Shown piece after piece: positions 36,053 through 45,278 of a stretch of DNA of 61,947 nucleotides. The notes under the pieces were generated by a model. It was not told where the DNA came from, searched no databases, and worked only from the letters and a program-made list of their open reading frames with translations. The position numbers and the translations under genes were made by a program. The stretch comes from Chlorobiota bacterium (GTDB lineage Bacteria > Bacteroidota > Bacteroidia > Bacteroidales > F082): assembly GCA_013151215.1 (NCBI GenBank), contig JAADIS010000054.1, positions 1 to 61,947 of the forward strand. The letters run 5' to 3'. The number at the start of each line of letters is the position of its first letter. Position 1 is the first letter of the stretch.

Positions 36053-37585
36053 TCATTTTGCGCTTAGTGCCAAGGCACATTTCACACCGTCGGCGGCACT
36101 CGAGATAATTCCTCCTGTATAACCGCTGCCCTCGCCAACGAAAAAAAGGTTTTCAAAGCCCTCAACCCTGCCCTCCTTGTTCCTAACAACCTGTATGGGC
36201 GATGACGTCTTGCTCTCGAGCCCCATCAGCGTCCCCTGCTCAAACCCTTTCAACTTGCGGCTAAAATCCTTCAATCCTTCAATAAGGGTCTCGCTTATGA
36301 AACTTGGAACCATATTATAAAGGGCAGCCTGCTGCAAGCCAAGGGGATAGCTGCTCACGGGCAGGCTTGCCGAGGCTTTTTGCTTCATATAATCCTTTGC
36401 CCTGTTTGCCGGGATAACATAATTGTCTTCAAATTTAAAGAAGCTTTCTTCCAGCTTATCCATCCAATCGAGTATTTCCAGAGGGCTGCATTTATGCCCG
36501 GTCAGCATATCGGGATGTACACCGACTACGCATCCGGCATTTGAATAAAGGCCGTTTCGATTATAATAGCTCATGCCGTTAACAACGCTTTTTTGCTCAT
36601 AAGCCGCCGAGGGTACAACTTTTCCGCCAGGGCACATGCAAAAAGTATAAACAGGAAGTCCTGATTTTGTTTTCGACGACAACCTATATTCGGCTGCTTT
36701 CACGCCCTCGAGCTTTTCGACGCCCCATTGCCCGCGGTTGATCAATTTTTGTTCGTGCTCTATGCGATGCCCTATGGCAAAATTCTTGGTTTTAAAGCGG
36801 ACTCCCCTGTTTATGAGCATCCTATAAGTATCATAAGCCGAATGACCCGTGGCCAAAATCATATAATCGGCCTCCAGCCCACCGGTATTGCAAATCAATT
36901 CGTTTACCCTACCTCCCTGGCTTACAATATCCTCCAATTTGGTGTCGAAATAAAACCCTCCTCCGTTTTCAAGGAATTTTTGCCTCAAATTCGCAACTAC
37001 TATCTTCAAATTATCAGTCCCCACATGCGGATAGGCCATATAAAGAATTTCTTCGGGCGCACCGGCCTTCACATATTCATTTAAAATAAATTGCCTTTCG
37101 GCAGAAATATGCTTGGACCGCGACGTCAGCTTGCCGTCGGAAAAAGTGCCTGCCCCACCCTCGCCGAAAGCATAATTGTTGCCCGCAGAGAATTCACCGT
37201 TTTTATCCAATAGCCTTATAGCATTGCTGCGCCTCCCCACATCGGAGCCTCTCTCTATGATCTTTACCTCGAATCCGGCCAATTGTAGAATATAGGCTGA
37301 AAAAAAACCCGCCGGGCCACTACCTACAACAACGACTTTTTGGTTTCGTGCCTTGAAAGGGATCTTCAGTTGTTGCTCGTTTTTATATCCCCCAGCTTTC
37401 AACTTGTCGGAAACCACAAGCAGGCTGATCAACCAAAAAGCCGCGTTTTTCTTTCTGGCATCAAGGCTCTTCTTATCTATCCGAAAGGAAAAATCATGAA
37501 AGCCTAGTTTTTTGGCAATACTGTTATGCAACTGATTATCAGAATAATTAGTGGGTAGTTTTATCTGCAATAATTTATGGCCCAT
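36053..37585 (-). CDS. FAD-dependent dehydrogenase, COG2509-like
   Basis: A 510-residue flavoprotein. After an N-terminal extension of about 85 residues (a small alpha/beta domain typical of this group) comes the Rossmann FAD motif VVVVGSGPAGFFSAYILQLAGF with the acidic residue in KIIERG. Further signatures are GEGGAGTFSDGKLTSR, ILATGHSAYDTY and the C-terminal FFVGEGSGYTGGIISSAADG, which closes the FAD site. Members are annotated as uncharacterised FAD-dependent dehydrogenases related to BaiN/HI0933 proteins; their substrate is unknown. It is convergent with the preceding gene and divergent from pdxA. The length and motifs look complete. Confidence 0.85.
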   Translation of the reverse strand: MGHKLLQIKLPTNYSDNQLHNSIAKKLGFHDFSFRIDKKSLDARKKNAAFWLISLLVVSDKLKAGGYKNEQQLKIPFKARNQKVVVVGSGPAGFFSAYILQLAGFEVKIIERGSDVGRRSNAIRLLDKNGEFSAGNNYAFGEGGAGTFSDGKLTSRSKHISAERQFILNEYVKAGAPEEILYMAYPHVGTDNLKIVVANLRQKFLENGGGFYFDTKLEDIVSQGGRVNELICNTGGLEADYMILATGHSAYDTYRMLINRGVRFKTKNFAIGHRIEHEQKLINRGQWGVEKLEGVKAAEYRLSSKTKSGLPVYTFCMCPGGKVVPSAAYEQKSVVNGMSYYNRNGLYSNAGCVVGVHPDMLTGHKCSPLEILDWMDKLEESFFKFEDNYVIPANRAKDYMKQKASASLPVSSYPLGLQQAALYNMVPSFISETLIEGLKDFSRKLKGFEQGTLMGLESKTSSPIQVVRNKEGRVEGFENLFFVGEGSGYTGGIISSAADGVKCALALSAK

Positions 37586-37718
37586 ACTTAAATTTTATTT
37601 CGTTCGGCAAAGGAAATCATTTATCTTGAACGAAAAATAGAATAAATAAACAAAAAGATTTTTCCTATGCTCATGTGAACGGGGCAACCGAATACACTGT
37701 TTTTAACTCCAAAAGCCT

Positions 37719-37726
37719 TACATTTG
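37719..37726 (+). promoter_or_regulatory. -7 element of the pdxA-murF/alr operon
   Basis: TACATTTG is an exact TAnnTTTG match, 19 bp before the pdxA ATG. A TTG -33 is not clear, only a T run about 18 bp upstream. Confidence 0.45.
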
Positions 37727-37745
37727 CAAATTATATTTTGCAAAA

Positions 37746-38852
37746 ATGAATCAAAAAGACAAAAAACACGAAAATAAACGCATCAAAGTCGGGATCACAC
37801 ATGGCGACTTCAACGGCGTGTCTTATGAGGTTATTATTAACTCACTGAAAGACAACAGGATAGTTGACCTGTTCGTTCCGGTAATTTATGGCCTTTCCAA
37901 AGTATTGGCTTATTATCGCAAGGCCCTCAAGCTTAACGACTTCAACTATAATGTTACCAAGGACGCAATAAAACTCTATATGCGGAAGGTAAACATAGTA
38001 AACATTTCAAATGAAGAGGTTAAAATTGAAACGGGCAAATCAACTCCCGAAGCCGGGAAGATGGCCTTGCTTGCCCTCCAACTGGCTGTAAAGGACATTA
38101 AAGAGAAGAAAATTGATGTTATTGTTACGGCACCTCTCAACAAGGCAAACATACAGTCGGACGAATTTAATTTCCCAGGCCACACCGAATACCTTGCATC
38201 GGAATTTGGTATTAGCGACTACCTTATGTTGATGGTTCACAACAACTTGAGGGTAGGAACCGTTACAGGCCACATTCCTGTAAAGGACATCTCGGCCTCC
38301 TTGAACGAAGAACTAATACTCTCGAAGCTTGAGGTTTTCAACAAATCCCTGATTCGTGACTTTGGCATCTCGCGGCCTAAAATTGCCGTAATGGGCCTAA
38401 ACCCGCATATTGGCGACAAAGGATTGCTTGGCAGCGAGGATGAGGAAATTATCCTTCCTGCCTTGATAAGCGCCAAAAAGAATGGCATCCTAGCCTACGG
38501 GCCTTTTGCCGCAGATGGTTTCTTCGGCTCGAACGAACTATCGAAATACGACGGTGTTTTGGCAATGTATCACGATCAGGGGCTTGCTCCGTTCAAGTCG
38601 ATAGCCCATACCGGCGGGGTAAATTTTACTGCCGGGCTGCCGATAGTGCGCACTTCGCCGGCACATGGTACGGCATATAATATCGCGGGCAACCAAAAAT
38701 CCTCGCCAAGCTCCATGAGGGAGGCAATGTATCTGGCAAAGGACATTTTAAGGGCACGTAACAAATATGACAAGGAAAATGAAAATCCGTTGGCCTTCGG
38801 TATTGCTGGCAAAAAACCAATTCCTAAAACAACAGAGGACAGGAGCTCATAA
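37746..38852 (+). CDS. pdxA: 4-hydroxythreonine-4-phosphate dehydrogenase
   Basis: A 368-residue enzyme of pyridoxal 5'-phosphate synthesis (DXP-dependent route). It oxidises 4-phosphohydroxy-L-threonine with NAD, giving 3-amino-2-oxopropyl phosphate after decarboxylation. Family segments are VGITHGDFNGVSYEVI at the start, APLNKANIQ, FPGHTEYLA with a metal-binding His, GLNPHIGDKGLLGSEDEE and AMYHDQGLAPFK, with further metal ligands. It ends 2 bp before the murF-alr fusion, so the two are co-transcribed. This makes sense, because alanine racemase needs PLP. A Lys-rich C-terminal tail extends slightly beyond the usual family end. Confidence 0.93.
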   Translation: MNQKDKKHENKRIKVGITHGDFNGVSYEVIINSLKDNRIVDLFVPVIYGLSKVLAYYRKALKLNDFNYNVTKDAIKLYMRKVNIVNISNEEVKIETGKSTPEAGKMALLALQLAVKDIKEKKIDVIVTAPLNKANIQSDEFNFPGHTEYLASEFGISDYLMLMVHNNLRVGTVTGHIPVKDISASLNEELILSKLEVFNKSLIRDFGISRPKIAVMGLNPHIGDKGLLGSEDEEIILPALISAKKNGILAYGPFAADGFFGSNELSKYDGVLAMYHDQGLAPFKSIAHTGGVNFTAGLPIVRTSPAHGTAYNIAGNQKSSPSSMREAMYLAKDILRARNKYDKENENPLAFGIAGKKPIPKTTEDRSS

Positions 38853-38854
38853 TA

Positions 38855-41362
38855 ATGTTTCATAAAGAATATACCGTTGCACAATTCGGGGAAATCCTAA
38901 AAGCCAGGGTTTTTCCCAATAAATCGGATGAGGAGTCAGCAATCAGGGATATTCTTATTGATAGCAGGAGACTGATAAACCCAAAAAAATGCGCTTTCTT
39001 CGCATTGGTCTCAAAACGAAACAACGGACATAAGTACATAGGGGAGCTTTATAAAAAAGGCATCCGCTTTTTTGTGGTTTCCGACAATGCATTCATAAAA
39101 CCTGAATATAACAAAGCAACCTTCTTTATTGTTGACAACAGCACAGATGCGCTCCAAGACCTGGCTGCGGCCCATAGGCGGAATTTTGATGTCCCGATTG
39201 TCGGGATAACCGGCAGCAACGGTAAAACAGTAATTAAAGAATGGATATTCCAACTACTTTATAAGGACAAGAAAATAGTGCGAAGCCCGAAGAGCTATAA
39301 CTCGCAGATAGGGGTCCCCCTTTCTGTTTGGCAGATGAACGACTCCCACGAGATGGCCGTTTTCGAGGCAGGCATCTCCGAACCCAAGGAAATGAAGAAC
39401 CTCAAAAACATCATTAAACCAAACATAGGTATTTTTACCAATATCGGGCAGGCCCACGATGAGAACTTTATCAACCAAAAACAAAAAATAGGCGAAAAAC
39501 TACAATTGTTCACCAATGTGGACACCCTTATCTTCAATGCCGACCAAAAAGATGTTCACGAAGTAATAATAAAATCCGAAATCCTTAAAGGTATTGGCAG
39601 TTTCAGCTGGGGGAAGCAAGAAGATTGCAAGCTTATAATCAAAGAAATTGAAAAGAAAAGCGACAAAAGCGCCATAACCGCCGAATACAATTCGGAGCTT
39701 ATTTCCATTATCATTCCTTTCGGCGACGATGCTTCAGTTGAAAACGCCATCCATTGCTGGTCGCTGATGCTGCTGCTTGGCTTCGATAATAATTATATCA
39801 GGGAAAGGATGCTCGGGCTAACCTCCATCGCAATGAGGTTGGAGCTCAAGGAGGGCACCAGCAACTGCATGATTATCAACGACACATACAATTCCGATTT
39901 CAACTCCCTCAGCATTGCCATCGACTTCTTGATTCAGCAAAGCAGTCCCGGCGCCAACGGCAAGAAAACCGTTGTTGTTCTTTCCGATATCCTGCAAAGC
40001 GGGAAAAACGATGTTGAACTTTATACTGCCGTGGCAAAACTCATCAGCAATAAAAACATCGATAAATTTATTGGCATAGGTGAGAACATATCGCGGCAAG
40101 CGGATAAATTCGATGACGACGCAGTGTTTTACAGAAGCACCAACCAGTTTTTGACCAATTATGCTTTTGCCTCGTTTGCCAACCAAATAGTGCTTTTAAA
40201 AGGAGCCAGGGTTTTCGAGTTTGAGCGCATCAGCCGAAAGCTGCAACAAAAACTGCACGAAACGGTACTGGAGATAAACCTGGGGGCCATGATCGAGAAT
40301 TTAAATTATTTCAGGGGCAAATTACAACCCGACACCAAGATAATGGCTATGGTAAAAGCCTTCTCCTATGGTAGCGGAGGTTTCGAGATAGCCAACCTTC
40401 TGGAGTTCCACAACATTGATTATCTGGGTGTTGCTTATGCCGATGAGGGTGTTGAACTCAGAAAGGCAGGAATAAAGACGCCAATAATGGTAATGAGCCC
40501 CGAGGAGCATTCCTTCGATGCCATGATTAAATATAACCTGGAACCGGAGATATTTAGCTTCAGGGCATTGCGCCTGCTCGAAAAAAGCATTAAACAAAAC
40601 TCACTGCCGCAAAACAAGCCCATAAAAGTTCACATTAAACTTGAAACCGGCATGAACCGCTTGGGATTCAGGGAGGGGGACCTCGACGAGCTTATCCTGA
40701 AGCTAAAGGGCAACCCTTTAATATATGTTCAGTCGGTATTCTCACATCTAGCGGCAAGCGACAAGCCCGAGCTTGATGAATTCACAAACCGGCAAATTCT
40801 CCTGTTCAACAAAATGGCTGAAAAAATCGAGATAGTGGCTCCGTATAAAATTTTAAGGCATATCCTGAATTCGGCGGGAATAAGCAGGTTCGCCCATGCA
40901 CATTTCGACATGGTCCGCTTGGGGATCGGGCTTTACGGTGTTGCAGGCGCCGAAGAGGACAGAAACAAACTTAGCAACGTAACACGCTTAAAATCTATTA
41001 TTTCCAAGATAAACCACATTAAAAAAGGCGAGTCGGTAGGTTATAACAGGGGGTTTGTTGCCAAACAAGACATGAAGATTGGCATAGTGTCTGTCGGCTA
41101 TGCCGACGGGCTGGCAAGAAACCTCAGCGAAAATGGCGGGTACTTGTGGGTAAATGGGGGAAAAGCCCCTATTGTAGGGGATATTTGCATGGATATGTGC
41201 ATGCTAGACCTTGATGATATTAAAGCCGAAGAGGGCGACGACGTCATTGTTTTCGACGAAAACCACAGCGTAAGCCAGTTGGCGGTAATTGCCGAAACTA
41301 TACCCTATGAGATGCTCAGCCGAATTTCAAGACGGGTAAAAAGAGTTTATTATCACGAATAG
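38855..41362 (+). CDS. murF-alr: bifunctional UDP-MurNAc-tripeptide:D-Ala-D-Ala ligase / alanine racemase
   Basis: An 835-residue fusion typical of Bacteroidota. The N-terminal half (about 1-455) is a Mur ligase: the ATP loop is GITGSNGKTVIKEW and the domain adds D-Ala-D-Ala to the peptidoglycan precursor. The C-terminal half (about 465-835) is a fold-III PLP alanine racemase with the PLP Lys501 in MAMVKAFSYG, LETGMNRLGFRE, and HFDMVRLGIGLYG. SVGYADG carries the catalytic Tyr region and GDICMDMCMLDL the substrate site. One protein thus makes D-Ala and attaches D-Ala-D-Ala. It follows pdxA by 2 bp. Both domains look intact. Confidence 0.95.
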   Translation: MFHKEYTVAQFGEILKARVFPNKSDEESAIRDILIDSRRLINPKKCAFFALVSKRNNGHKYIGELYKKGIRFFVVSDNAFIKPEYNKATFFIVDNSTDALQDLAAAHRRNFDVPIVGITGSNGKTVIKEWIFQLLYKDKKIVRSPKSYNSQIGVPLSVWQMNDSHEMAVFEAGISEPKEMKNLKNIIKPNIGIFTNIGQAHDENFINQKQKIGEKLQLFTNVDTLIFNADQKDVHEVIIKSEILKGIGSFSWGKQEDCKLIIKEIEKKSDKSAITAEYNSELISIIIPFGDDASVENAIHCWSLMLLLGFDNNYIRERMLGLTSIAMRLELKEGTSNCMIINDTYNSDFNSLSIAIDFLIQQSSPGANGKKTVVVLSDILQSGKNDVELYTAVAKLISNKNIDKFIGIGENISRQADKFDDDAVFYRSTNQFLTNYAFASFANQIVLLKGARVFEFERISRKLQQKLHETVLEINLGAMIENLNYFRGKLQPDTKIMAMVKAFSYGSGGFEIANLLEFHNIDYLGVAYADEGVELRKAGIKTPIMVMSPEEHSFDAMIKYNLEPEIFSFRALRLLEKSIKQNSLPQNKPIKVHIKLETGMNRLGFREGDLDELILKLKGNPLIYVQSVFSHLAASDKPELDEFTNRQILLFNKMAEKIEIVAPYKILRHILNSAGISRFAHAHFDMVRLGIGLYGVAGAEEDRNKLSNVTRLKSIISKINHIKKGESVGYNRGFVAKQDMKIGIVSVGYADGLARNLSENGGYLWVNGGKAPIVGDICMDMCMLDLDDIKAEEGDDVIVFDENHSVSQLAVIAETIPYEMLSRISRRVKRVYYHE

Positions 41363-41383
41363 CTTGCTAATCCCAGGCAAGCT
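41361..41383 (+). terminator. hairpin after murF-alr, weak terminator candidate
   Basis: AGCTTGC (41361-41367) pairs with GCAAGCT (41377-41383), overlapping the stop codon. Only a mixed T-rich stretch follows. Confidence 0.3.
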
Positions 41384-41448
41384 TCTCTGTTCACCGATAT
41401 TATTCCCCGGTTTACCGATTATTTATTTACTTTAGTTGCCTTATAAAA

Positions 41449-41456
41449 TAGTTTTG
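41449..41456 (+). promoter_or_regulatory. -7 element of the LiaF-like operon
   Basis: TAGTTTTG matches TAnnTTTG, 24 bp before the ATG at 41481. A TTG at the right distance is missing. Confidence 0.35.
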
Positions 41457-41480
41457 CCACTGAATTCTAAATAAGAAATA

Positions 41481-42215
41481 ATGGAAGAAAACAATAAACC
41501 AATGGATAAAAAGATGCTTGCCGGAGGGCTGCTGATACTTGCCGGGGCACTTCTTTTCCTCGATACTTTCGATCTGGTATATTTCAATATAGGTCATTAC
41601 ATTTTCTCTTGGAAGACATTAATGATAGGAGTTGGTGTGGTGATGCTCTCATCACCGGAAAGAAAAAATACCGGTTATATATTAATAGGGCTTGGTGTAT
41701 TGTTCTGGCTGCCAAGTATCTTTGAATATAACATACGCTTAAAGCAAGTGTTCTGGCCCCTTATATTAATTGCTGTCGGAGCAATAATCCTTAGCCGCAG
41801 GAACGTACATGGCAAATACCGTCAAACGCATGGAAACGCAAAGGCCTGGAGCGGTGAAAGCAGATATGTGGACATGGATTATATGGACGACCTATCCATA
41901 CTTGGCGGCGGAAACAAAAGGATACAATCCAAAAATTTCAAGGGCGGCAAAATAACGGCTATTTTCGGAGGTTCCGAGTTCGATTTGAAGAATGCGGAGA
42001 TTTCACCGGAAGGATGCGTGATAGACGTATTTACGATGTTCGGCGGCTCCAAGCTTATAGTTCCGGAAGACTGGCAGGTAAAATCCGATGTGTTCTCCAT
42101 GTTTGGGGGCTTCGGCGACAAAAGAAGCCTTCGGCCCACAGATGCCGATGCCTCAAAAACACTCATGATAAAAGGATTTGTGATGTTTGGTGGAATAGAA
42201 ATCAAGAACTTCTAA
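41481..42215 (+). CDS. LiaF-like membrane protein of an envelope-response operon
   Basis: A 244-residue protein. Up to four hydrophobic helices in residues 8-105 (MLAGGLLILAGALLFLDTF, LMIGVGVVMLS, GYILIGLGVLFWLPS, VFWPLILIAVGAIILSR) resemble the DUF5668/LiaI-type membrane domain. The C-terminal half (about 140-244) has right-handed beta-repeat signatures (ITAIFGGSEFDLKNA, VIDVFTMFGGSKLIVP, VFSMFGGFGDKR) of the LiaF C-terminal 'cell wall-active antibiotics response' domain. In Bacillus, LiaF restrains a LiaSR-type system; here a LytS-like kinase gene starts 11 bp downstream, so a similar modulating role is a reasonable inference. Three genes form one operon with the LytTR regulator. Confidence 0.8.
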   Translation: MEENNKPMDKKMLAGGLLILAGALLFLDTFDLVYFNIGHYIFSWKTLMIGVGVVMLSSPERKNTGYILIGLGVLFWLPSIFEYNIRLKQVFWPLILIAVGAIILSRRNVHGKYRQTHGNAKAWSGESRYVDMDYMDDLSILGGGNKRIQSKNFKGGKITAIFGGSEFDLKNAEISPEGCVIDVFTMFGGSKLIVPEDWQVKSDVFSMFGGFGDKRSLRPTDADASKTLMIKGFVMFGGIEIKNF

Positions 42216-42226
42216 TAATACGCTTA

Positions 42227-43297
42227 ATGCTAAATCCAATATCCAAGCACAGATCGTATTTGCTGTCATTTTTTATGGTATGGGCCGTCATCTTCGGTAT
42301 CCATACCATAATCATAAACTTTTTCTACGACATTCCGGGCAGGATTTCTTTAAGCGATGCGGCAATCTTCAATTTCCTCTTTGCCGTTATAGGCTACAAC
42401 CTATGGTTCGTCATCCGGTTCAATTTGCGCGAGAAGCAAAAAACCTTCGATGTAATAGTAAGCCACCTGATCACCGCGATCGTAATAATCGTCATCTGGC
42501 TGCTGATGTCGTATTTTATGCTCAGGGGCCTCTACGGCGACGACAAATCCTATATTCAGTTTTTGAACGACAGCCTTCCGTGGAGGGTAATCAGCGGTAT
42601 TTTCTTTTATATGTTCTTTATAATGTTTTATTATGTGATGCTTTATTACGAAGACCTTCAGGAAAAACTCATAATTGAGTCGGAACTGCAAAACCTCGTT
42701 AAAGAAGCTGAGCTTACTGCGCTGAAATCACAAATAAACCCGCATTTTCTGTTTAACAGCCTCAACTCTATTAGCTCGCTAACCATTACCGATCCCGACA
42801 AAGCCCAGGAAATGGTCATAAAGCTCTCCGATTTCCTGCGATATTCGCTCAGCCACGACAAAAACGAAAAAACAAGCCTGGCCGATGAAATAGACAACCT
42901 TAACCGTTATCTTGATATTGAGAAAGTGAGATTTGGGAAACGCCTGAATTTTGTGTCGGAGGTTTCCAACGACTGCATGAAGTTATATATCCCCAATATG
43001 ATTTTGCAACCTTTGATAGAGAACTCTATAAAGCACGGCGTTTATAACAGTTCCGAAGAAGTGCTGGTGAAACTTAAATGCAAGACGGACAAAGACTATG
43101 TCCTTATTGAAATAAGCAATGACTATGACCCTGAGGCCGTGAAGAAAAAAGGTGAAGGAATAGGGCTTGCCAACATCAAAAAGCGGCTGCAATTAATCTA
43201 CCAAAGACAGGATTTACTGGAAACCATAGCCGAAAAACTTACTTTTACAGCCAAGCTGCGATTTCCGAGAGAACACACTTTAAATATAAATAATTAA
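42227..43297 (+). CDS. LytS-like sensor histidine kinase
   Basis: About 356 residues. The start at 42227 lies 11 bp after the LiaF-like stop; reading frames open further upstream only overlap that gene. Four hydrophobic helices (about 12-145) are followed by a coiled coil. A His_kinase domain of the LytS/YehU type follows, with the phospho-accepting His in LKSQINPHFLFNSLNSIS. The HATPase core shows LQPLIENSIKHGVYN and GEGIGLANIKKRLQLIY. This class works with LytTR response regulators; one starts 27 bp downstream. The membrane domain probably reports envelope state, perhaps via the LiaF-like protein. No extracytoplasmic sensor domain is evident. Confidence 0.9.
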   Translation: MLNPISKHRSYLLSFFMVWAVIFGIHTIIINFFYDIPGRISLSDAAIFNFLFAVIGYNLWFVIRFNLREKQKTFDVIVSHLITAIVIIVIWLLMSYFMLRGLYGDDKSYIQFLNDSLPWRVISGIFFYMFFIMFYYVMLYYEDLQEKLIIESELQNLVKEAELTALKSQINPHFLFNSLNSISSLTITDPDKAQEMVIKLSDFLRYSLSHDKNEKTSLADEIDNLNRYLDIEKVRFGKRLNFVSEVSNDCMKLYIPNMILQPLIENSIKHGVYNSSEEVLVKLKCKTDKDYVLIEISNDYDPEAVKKKGEGIGLANIKKRLQLIYQRQDLLETIAEKLTFTAKLRFPREHTLNINN

Positions 43298-43324
43298 TGT
43301 AAACAAGATTTTAAGTAATAGAGT

Positions 43325-44077
43325 ATGAATAAGTTAAGAGTTATAATAGTTGAAGACGAAGAACCTGCCCGCGAGCTTGTAAAAGCCTATATGAAAGATT
43401 ATGACGAACTTGAGCTTATTGAAGAGTGCGAAGACGGCTTTAAGGGCGTGAAAGCCATCAACAACAACAAGCCCGACCTTGTTTTCCTCGACATCCAAAT
43501 GCCAAAGCTGTCGGGTTTCGAGATGCTTGAGCTGATAGACGAGATGCCAGAGGTGATATTTACCACCGCCTTCGACCAATACGCAATAAAAGCCTTCGAG
43601 CACTCTGCCACCGATTATCTAATGAAACCTTTTTCGCGAGAGCGCTTTAAAGTTGCCATCGACAAGGTTTTCAACCGGCTGGAAAATAATGTCAGGCAAA
43701 CCGAAAACATTAATAACTTAAGCCATGCCATAAAGCAAAAACCCGAGACCCTGGAACGATTGTTTATTAAAACCGGCAACAAAATTGACAAGGTAGATAT
43801 TTCAGAAATAATACAGATCATCGCCCAGGACGATTATATTGAAATCATCACCCCTAAGGGGAAATACCTTAAAAAAGAAACGATGAACTATATGGAGACA
43901 GCACTTCCGATGGATGTGTTCACCCGCGTTCACCGCTCGCACATCATCAATATCAACCATATCAACAAAATAGAGAAATATGGCAAGGAATCTTATGCCG
44001 TTATCCTAAAAGACGGCAGCAGCGCAACGGTCAGCAAGTCGAGGATAAAAAGCCTGAAGGAATCACTGGGGATTTGA
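43325..44077 (+). CDS. LytTR-family response regulator
   Basis: A 250-residue response regulator and the third gene of the operon. The receiver (about 1-120) has EDEEPARE near the start, the phospho-acceptor Asp in LVFLDIQMPKLSG and the conserved Lys in DYLMKPFSRE. The C-terminal LytTR domain (about 145-250) binds DNA; KVDISEIIQIIAQDDYIEIITPKGKYL and FTRVHRSHIININHI are family segments. It is the cognate partner of the LytS-like kinase upstream. LytTR regulators often control cell-wall or surface functions and commonly bind paired short direct repeats; I saw no clear site in this window. Confidence 0.92.
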   Translation: MNKLRVIIVEDEEPARELVKAYMKDYDELELIEECEDGFKGVKAINNNKPDLVFLDIQMPKLSGFEMLELIDEMPEVIFTTAFDQYAIKAFEHSATDYLMKPFSRERFKVAIDKVFNRLENNVRQTENINNLSHAIKQKPETLERLFIKTGNKIDKVDISEIIQIIAQDDYIEIITPKGKYLKKETMNYMETALPMDVFTRVHRSHIININHINKIEKYGKESYAVILKDGSSATVSKSRIKSLKESLGI

Positions 44078-44157
44078 GGGTTGTGTTTGCCCACAGAAAC
44101 CGAAACACTAAGCTTTTAACAAATCATTGGTGTATAAATACCAATCCCCATTTTTCC

Positions 44158-44165
44158 TATTTTTG
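44158..44165 (+). promoter_or_regulatory. -7 element of trpS
   Basis: TATTTTTG matches TAnnTTTG, 24 bp before the trpS ATG. A short inverted repeat (ATTGGT at 44126-44131 with ACCAAT at 44140-44145) lies just upstream. Its meaning is unclear. Confidence 0.4.
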
Positions 44166-44189
44166 CCCACTATAATAATTTATATTAAA

Positions 44190-45197
44190 ATGGAAAAGAA
44201 ACCTATTGTATTAAGTGGAATAAGGCCAACGGGGAATTTGCACCTGGGGAATTATTTTGGTGCGGTCAAGAATTTCGTCAAGATGCAGGAAACCAACGAA
44301 TGTTATTTCTTTATTGCCGATTATCACTCGCTAACAACACATCCGAACCCCAGGGACCTGCAAGCGAATGTGCGTCAGGTCCTTGTTGAATACCTTGCCG
44401 CCGGCCTCGATCCCGAGAAATGCACGCTTTATTTACAAAGCGACATACCCGAAACGGCAGAGCTTTATCTTTTCCTAAACATGAACGCCTATATGGGTGA
44501 ATTGCAGAAGGTTACAACCTTTAAAGAGAAAGCGCGCAAGCAGCCCGAAAACATAAATGCCGGATTGCTCACCTATCCTTCGCTCATGGCCGCCGATATT
44601 TTAATCCACCGCTCGCAGATGGTCCCCGTGGGAAAAGACCAGGAGCAACACCTGGAAATGACCCGCACTTACGCCAAACGTTTCAACCGCATGTATAAAA
44701 CCGATTTTTTCCCAATACCGCGCGCCTTTAATTTCGGTGAGCAACTAGTGAAAATCCCAGGCCTGGACGGCTCGGGCAAAATGGGGAAATCGGAAGGTGC
44801 CGGCAATGCCGTTTTCCTAAACGACGACCCCAAAGTCCTGCGCAAAAAAGTGATGCGCGCAGTCAGCGATAGCGGTCCGACACAAATGAACCAGGAAAAA
44901 CCTGAACCGATTCAAAATTTGTTCTCTTTGCTTAAAGCAGTTTCAGCACCCGATGTTGTTGAGCATTTCGACGAGCAGTATAACAACTGCAGCATCCGCT
45001 ACGGCGATTTGAAGAAACAGCTGGCCGAGGATATGATTGCATTTACTAGACCTTTCAGGGAGAGGATAGCCGAAATATCTGCCGATCAGGATTATATTAC
45101 CAAAGTTATGGACATGGGGGCCGAGAAGGCTCGCTCCAGCGCCCGGGATACCGTTAGGGAAGTAAGGAGTATTATTGGATTTAGGACGATTTATTAA
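44190..45197 (+). CDS. trpS: tryptophanyl-tRNA synthetase
   Basis: About 335 residues, a class I aminoacyl-tRNA synthetase that charges tRNA-Trp. The start at 44190 places GIRPTGNLHLGNYFG, with the HIGH-equivalent HLGN, near the N-terminus as usual; an upstream in-frame extension of 21 residues has no family likeness. The KMSKS-equivalent is GKMGKSEGAG. QMVPVGKDQEQHLEMTR is the Trp-binding region. The length fits the bacterial enzyme. It has its own promoter-like element and stands as a single gene. Confidence 0.95.
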   Translation: MEKKPIVLSGIRPTGNLHLGNYFGAVKNFVKMQETNECYFFIADYHSLTTHPNPRDLQANVRQVLVEYLAAGLDPEKCTLYLQSDIPETAELYLFLNMNAYMGELQKVTTFKEKARKQPENINAGLLTYPSLMAADILIHRSQMVPVGKDQEQHLEMTRTYAKRFNRMYKTDFFPIPRAFNFGEQLVKIPGLDGSGKMGKSEGAGNAVFLNDDPKVLRKKVMRAVSDSGPTQMNQEKPEPIQNLFSLLKAVSAPDVVEHFDEQYNNCSIRYGDLKKQLAEDMIAFTRPFRERIAEISADQDYITKVMDMGAEKARSSARDTVREVRSIIGFRTIY

Positions 45198-45250
45198 AAC
45201 CGCCATCAATTAAAAAACATGCAATTTCAATCTTTATGCTTCATATTACA

Positions 45251-45258
45251 TACTTTTG
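45251..45258 (+). promoter_or_regulatory. -7 element of hflX
   Basis: TACTTTTG is an exact TAnnTTTG match, 20 bp upstream of the GTG start. No convincing TTG element was seen. Confidence 0.4.
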
Positions 45259-45278
45259 TTAATTAAACATCCTAGTTA

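Noticed and set aside
42014-42226. Upstream extension of the LytS-like kinase into the LiaF-like gene
   Set aside because: The extra residues are Arg/Cys-rich and unlike any kinase; the ATG at 42227 is followed at once by the first membrane helix.
44126-44145. Inverted repeat before trpS as a riboswitch or T-box
   Set aside because: Only a 6-bp stem, no T-box sequence, and it lies upstream of the predicted transcription start.
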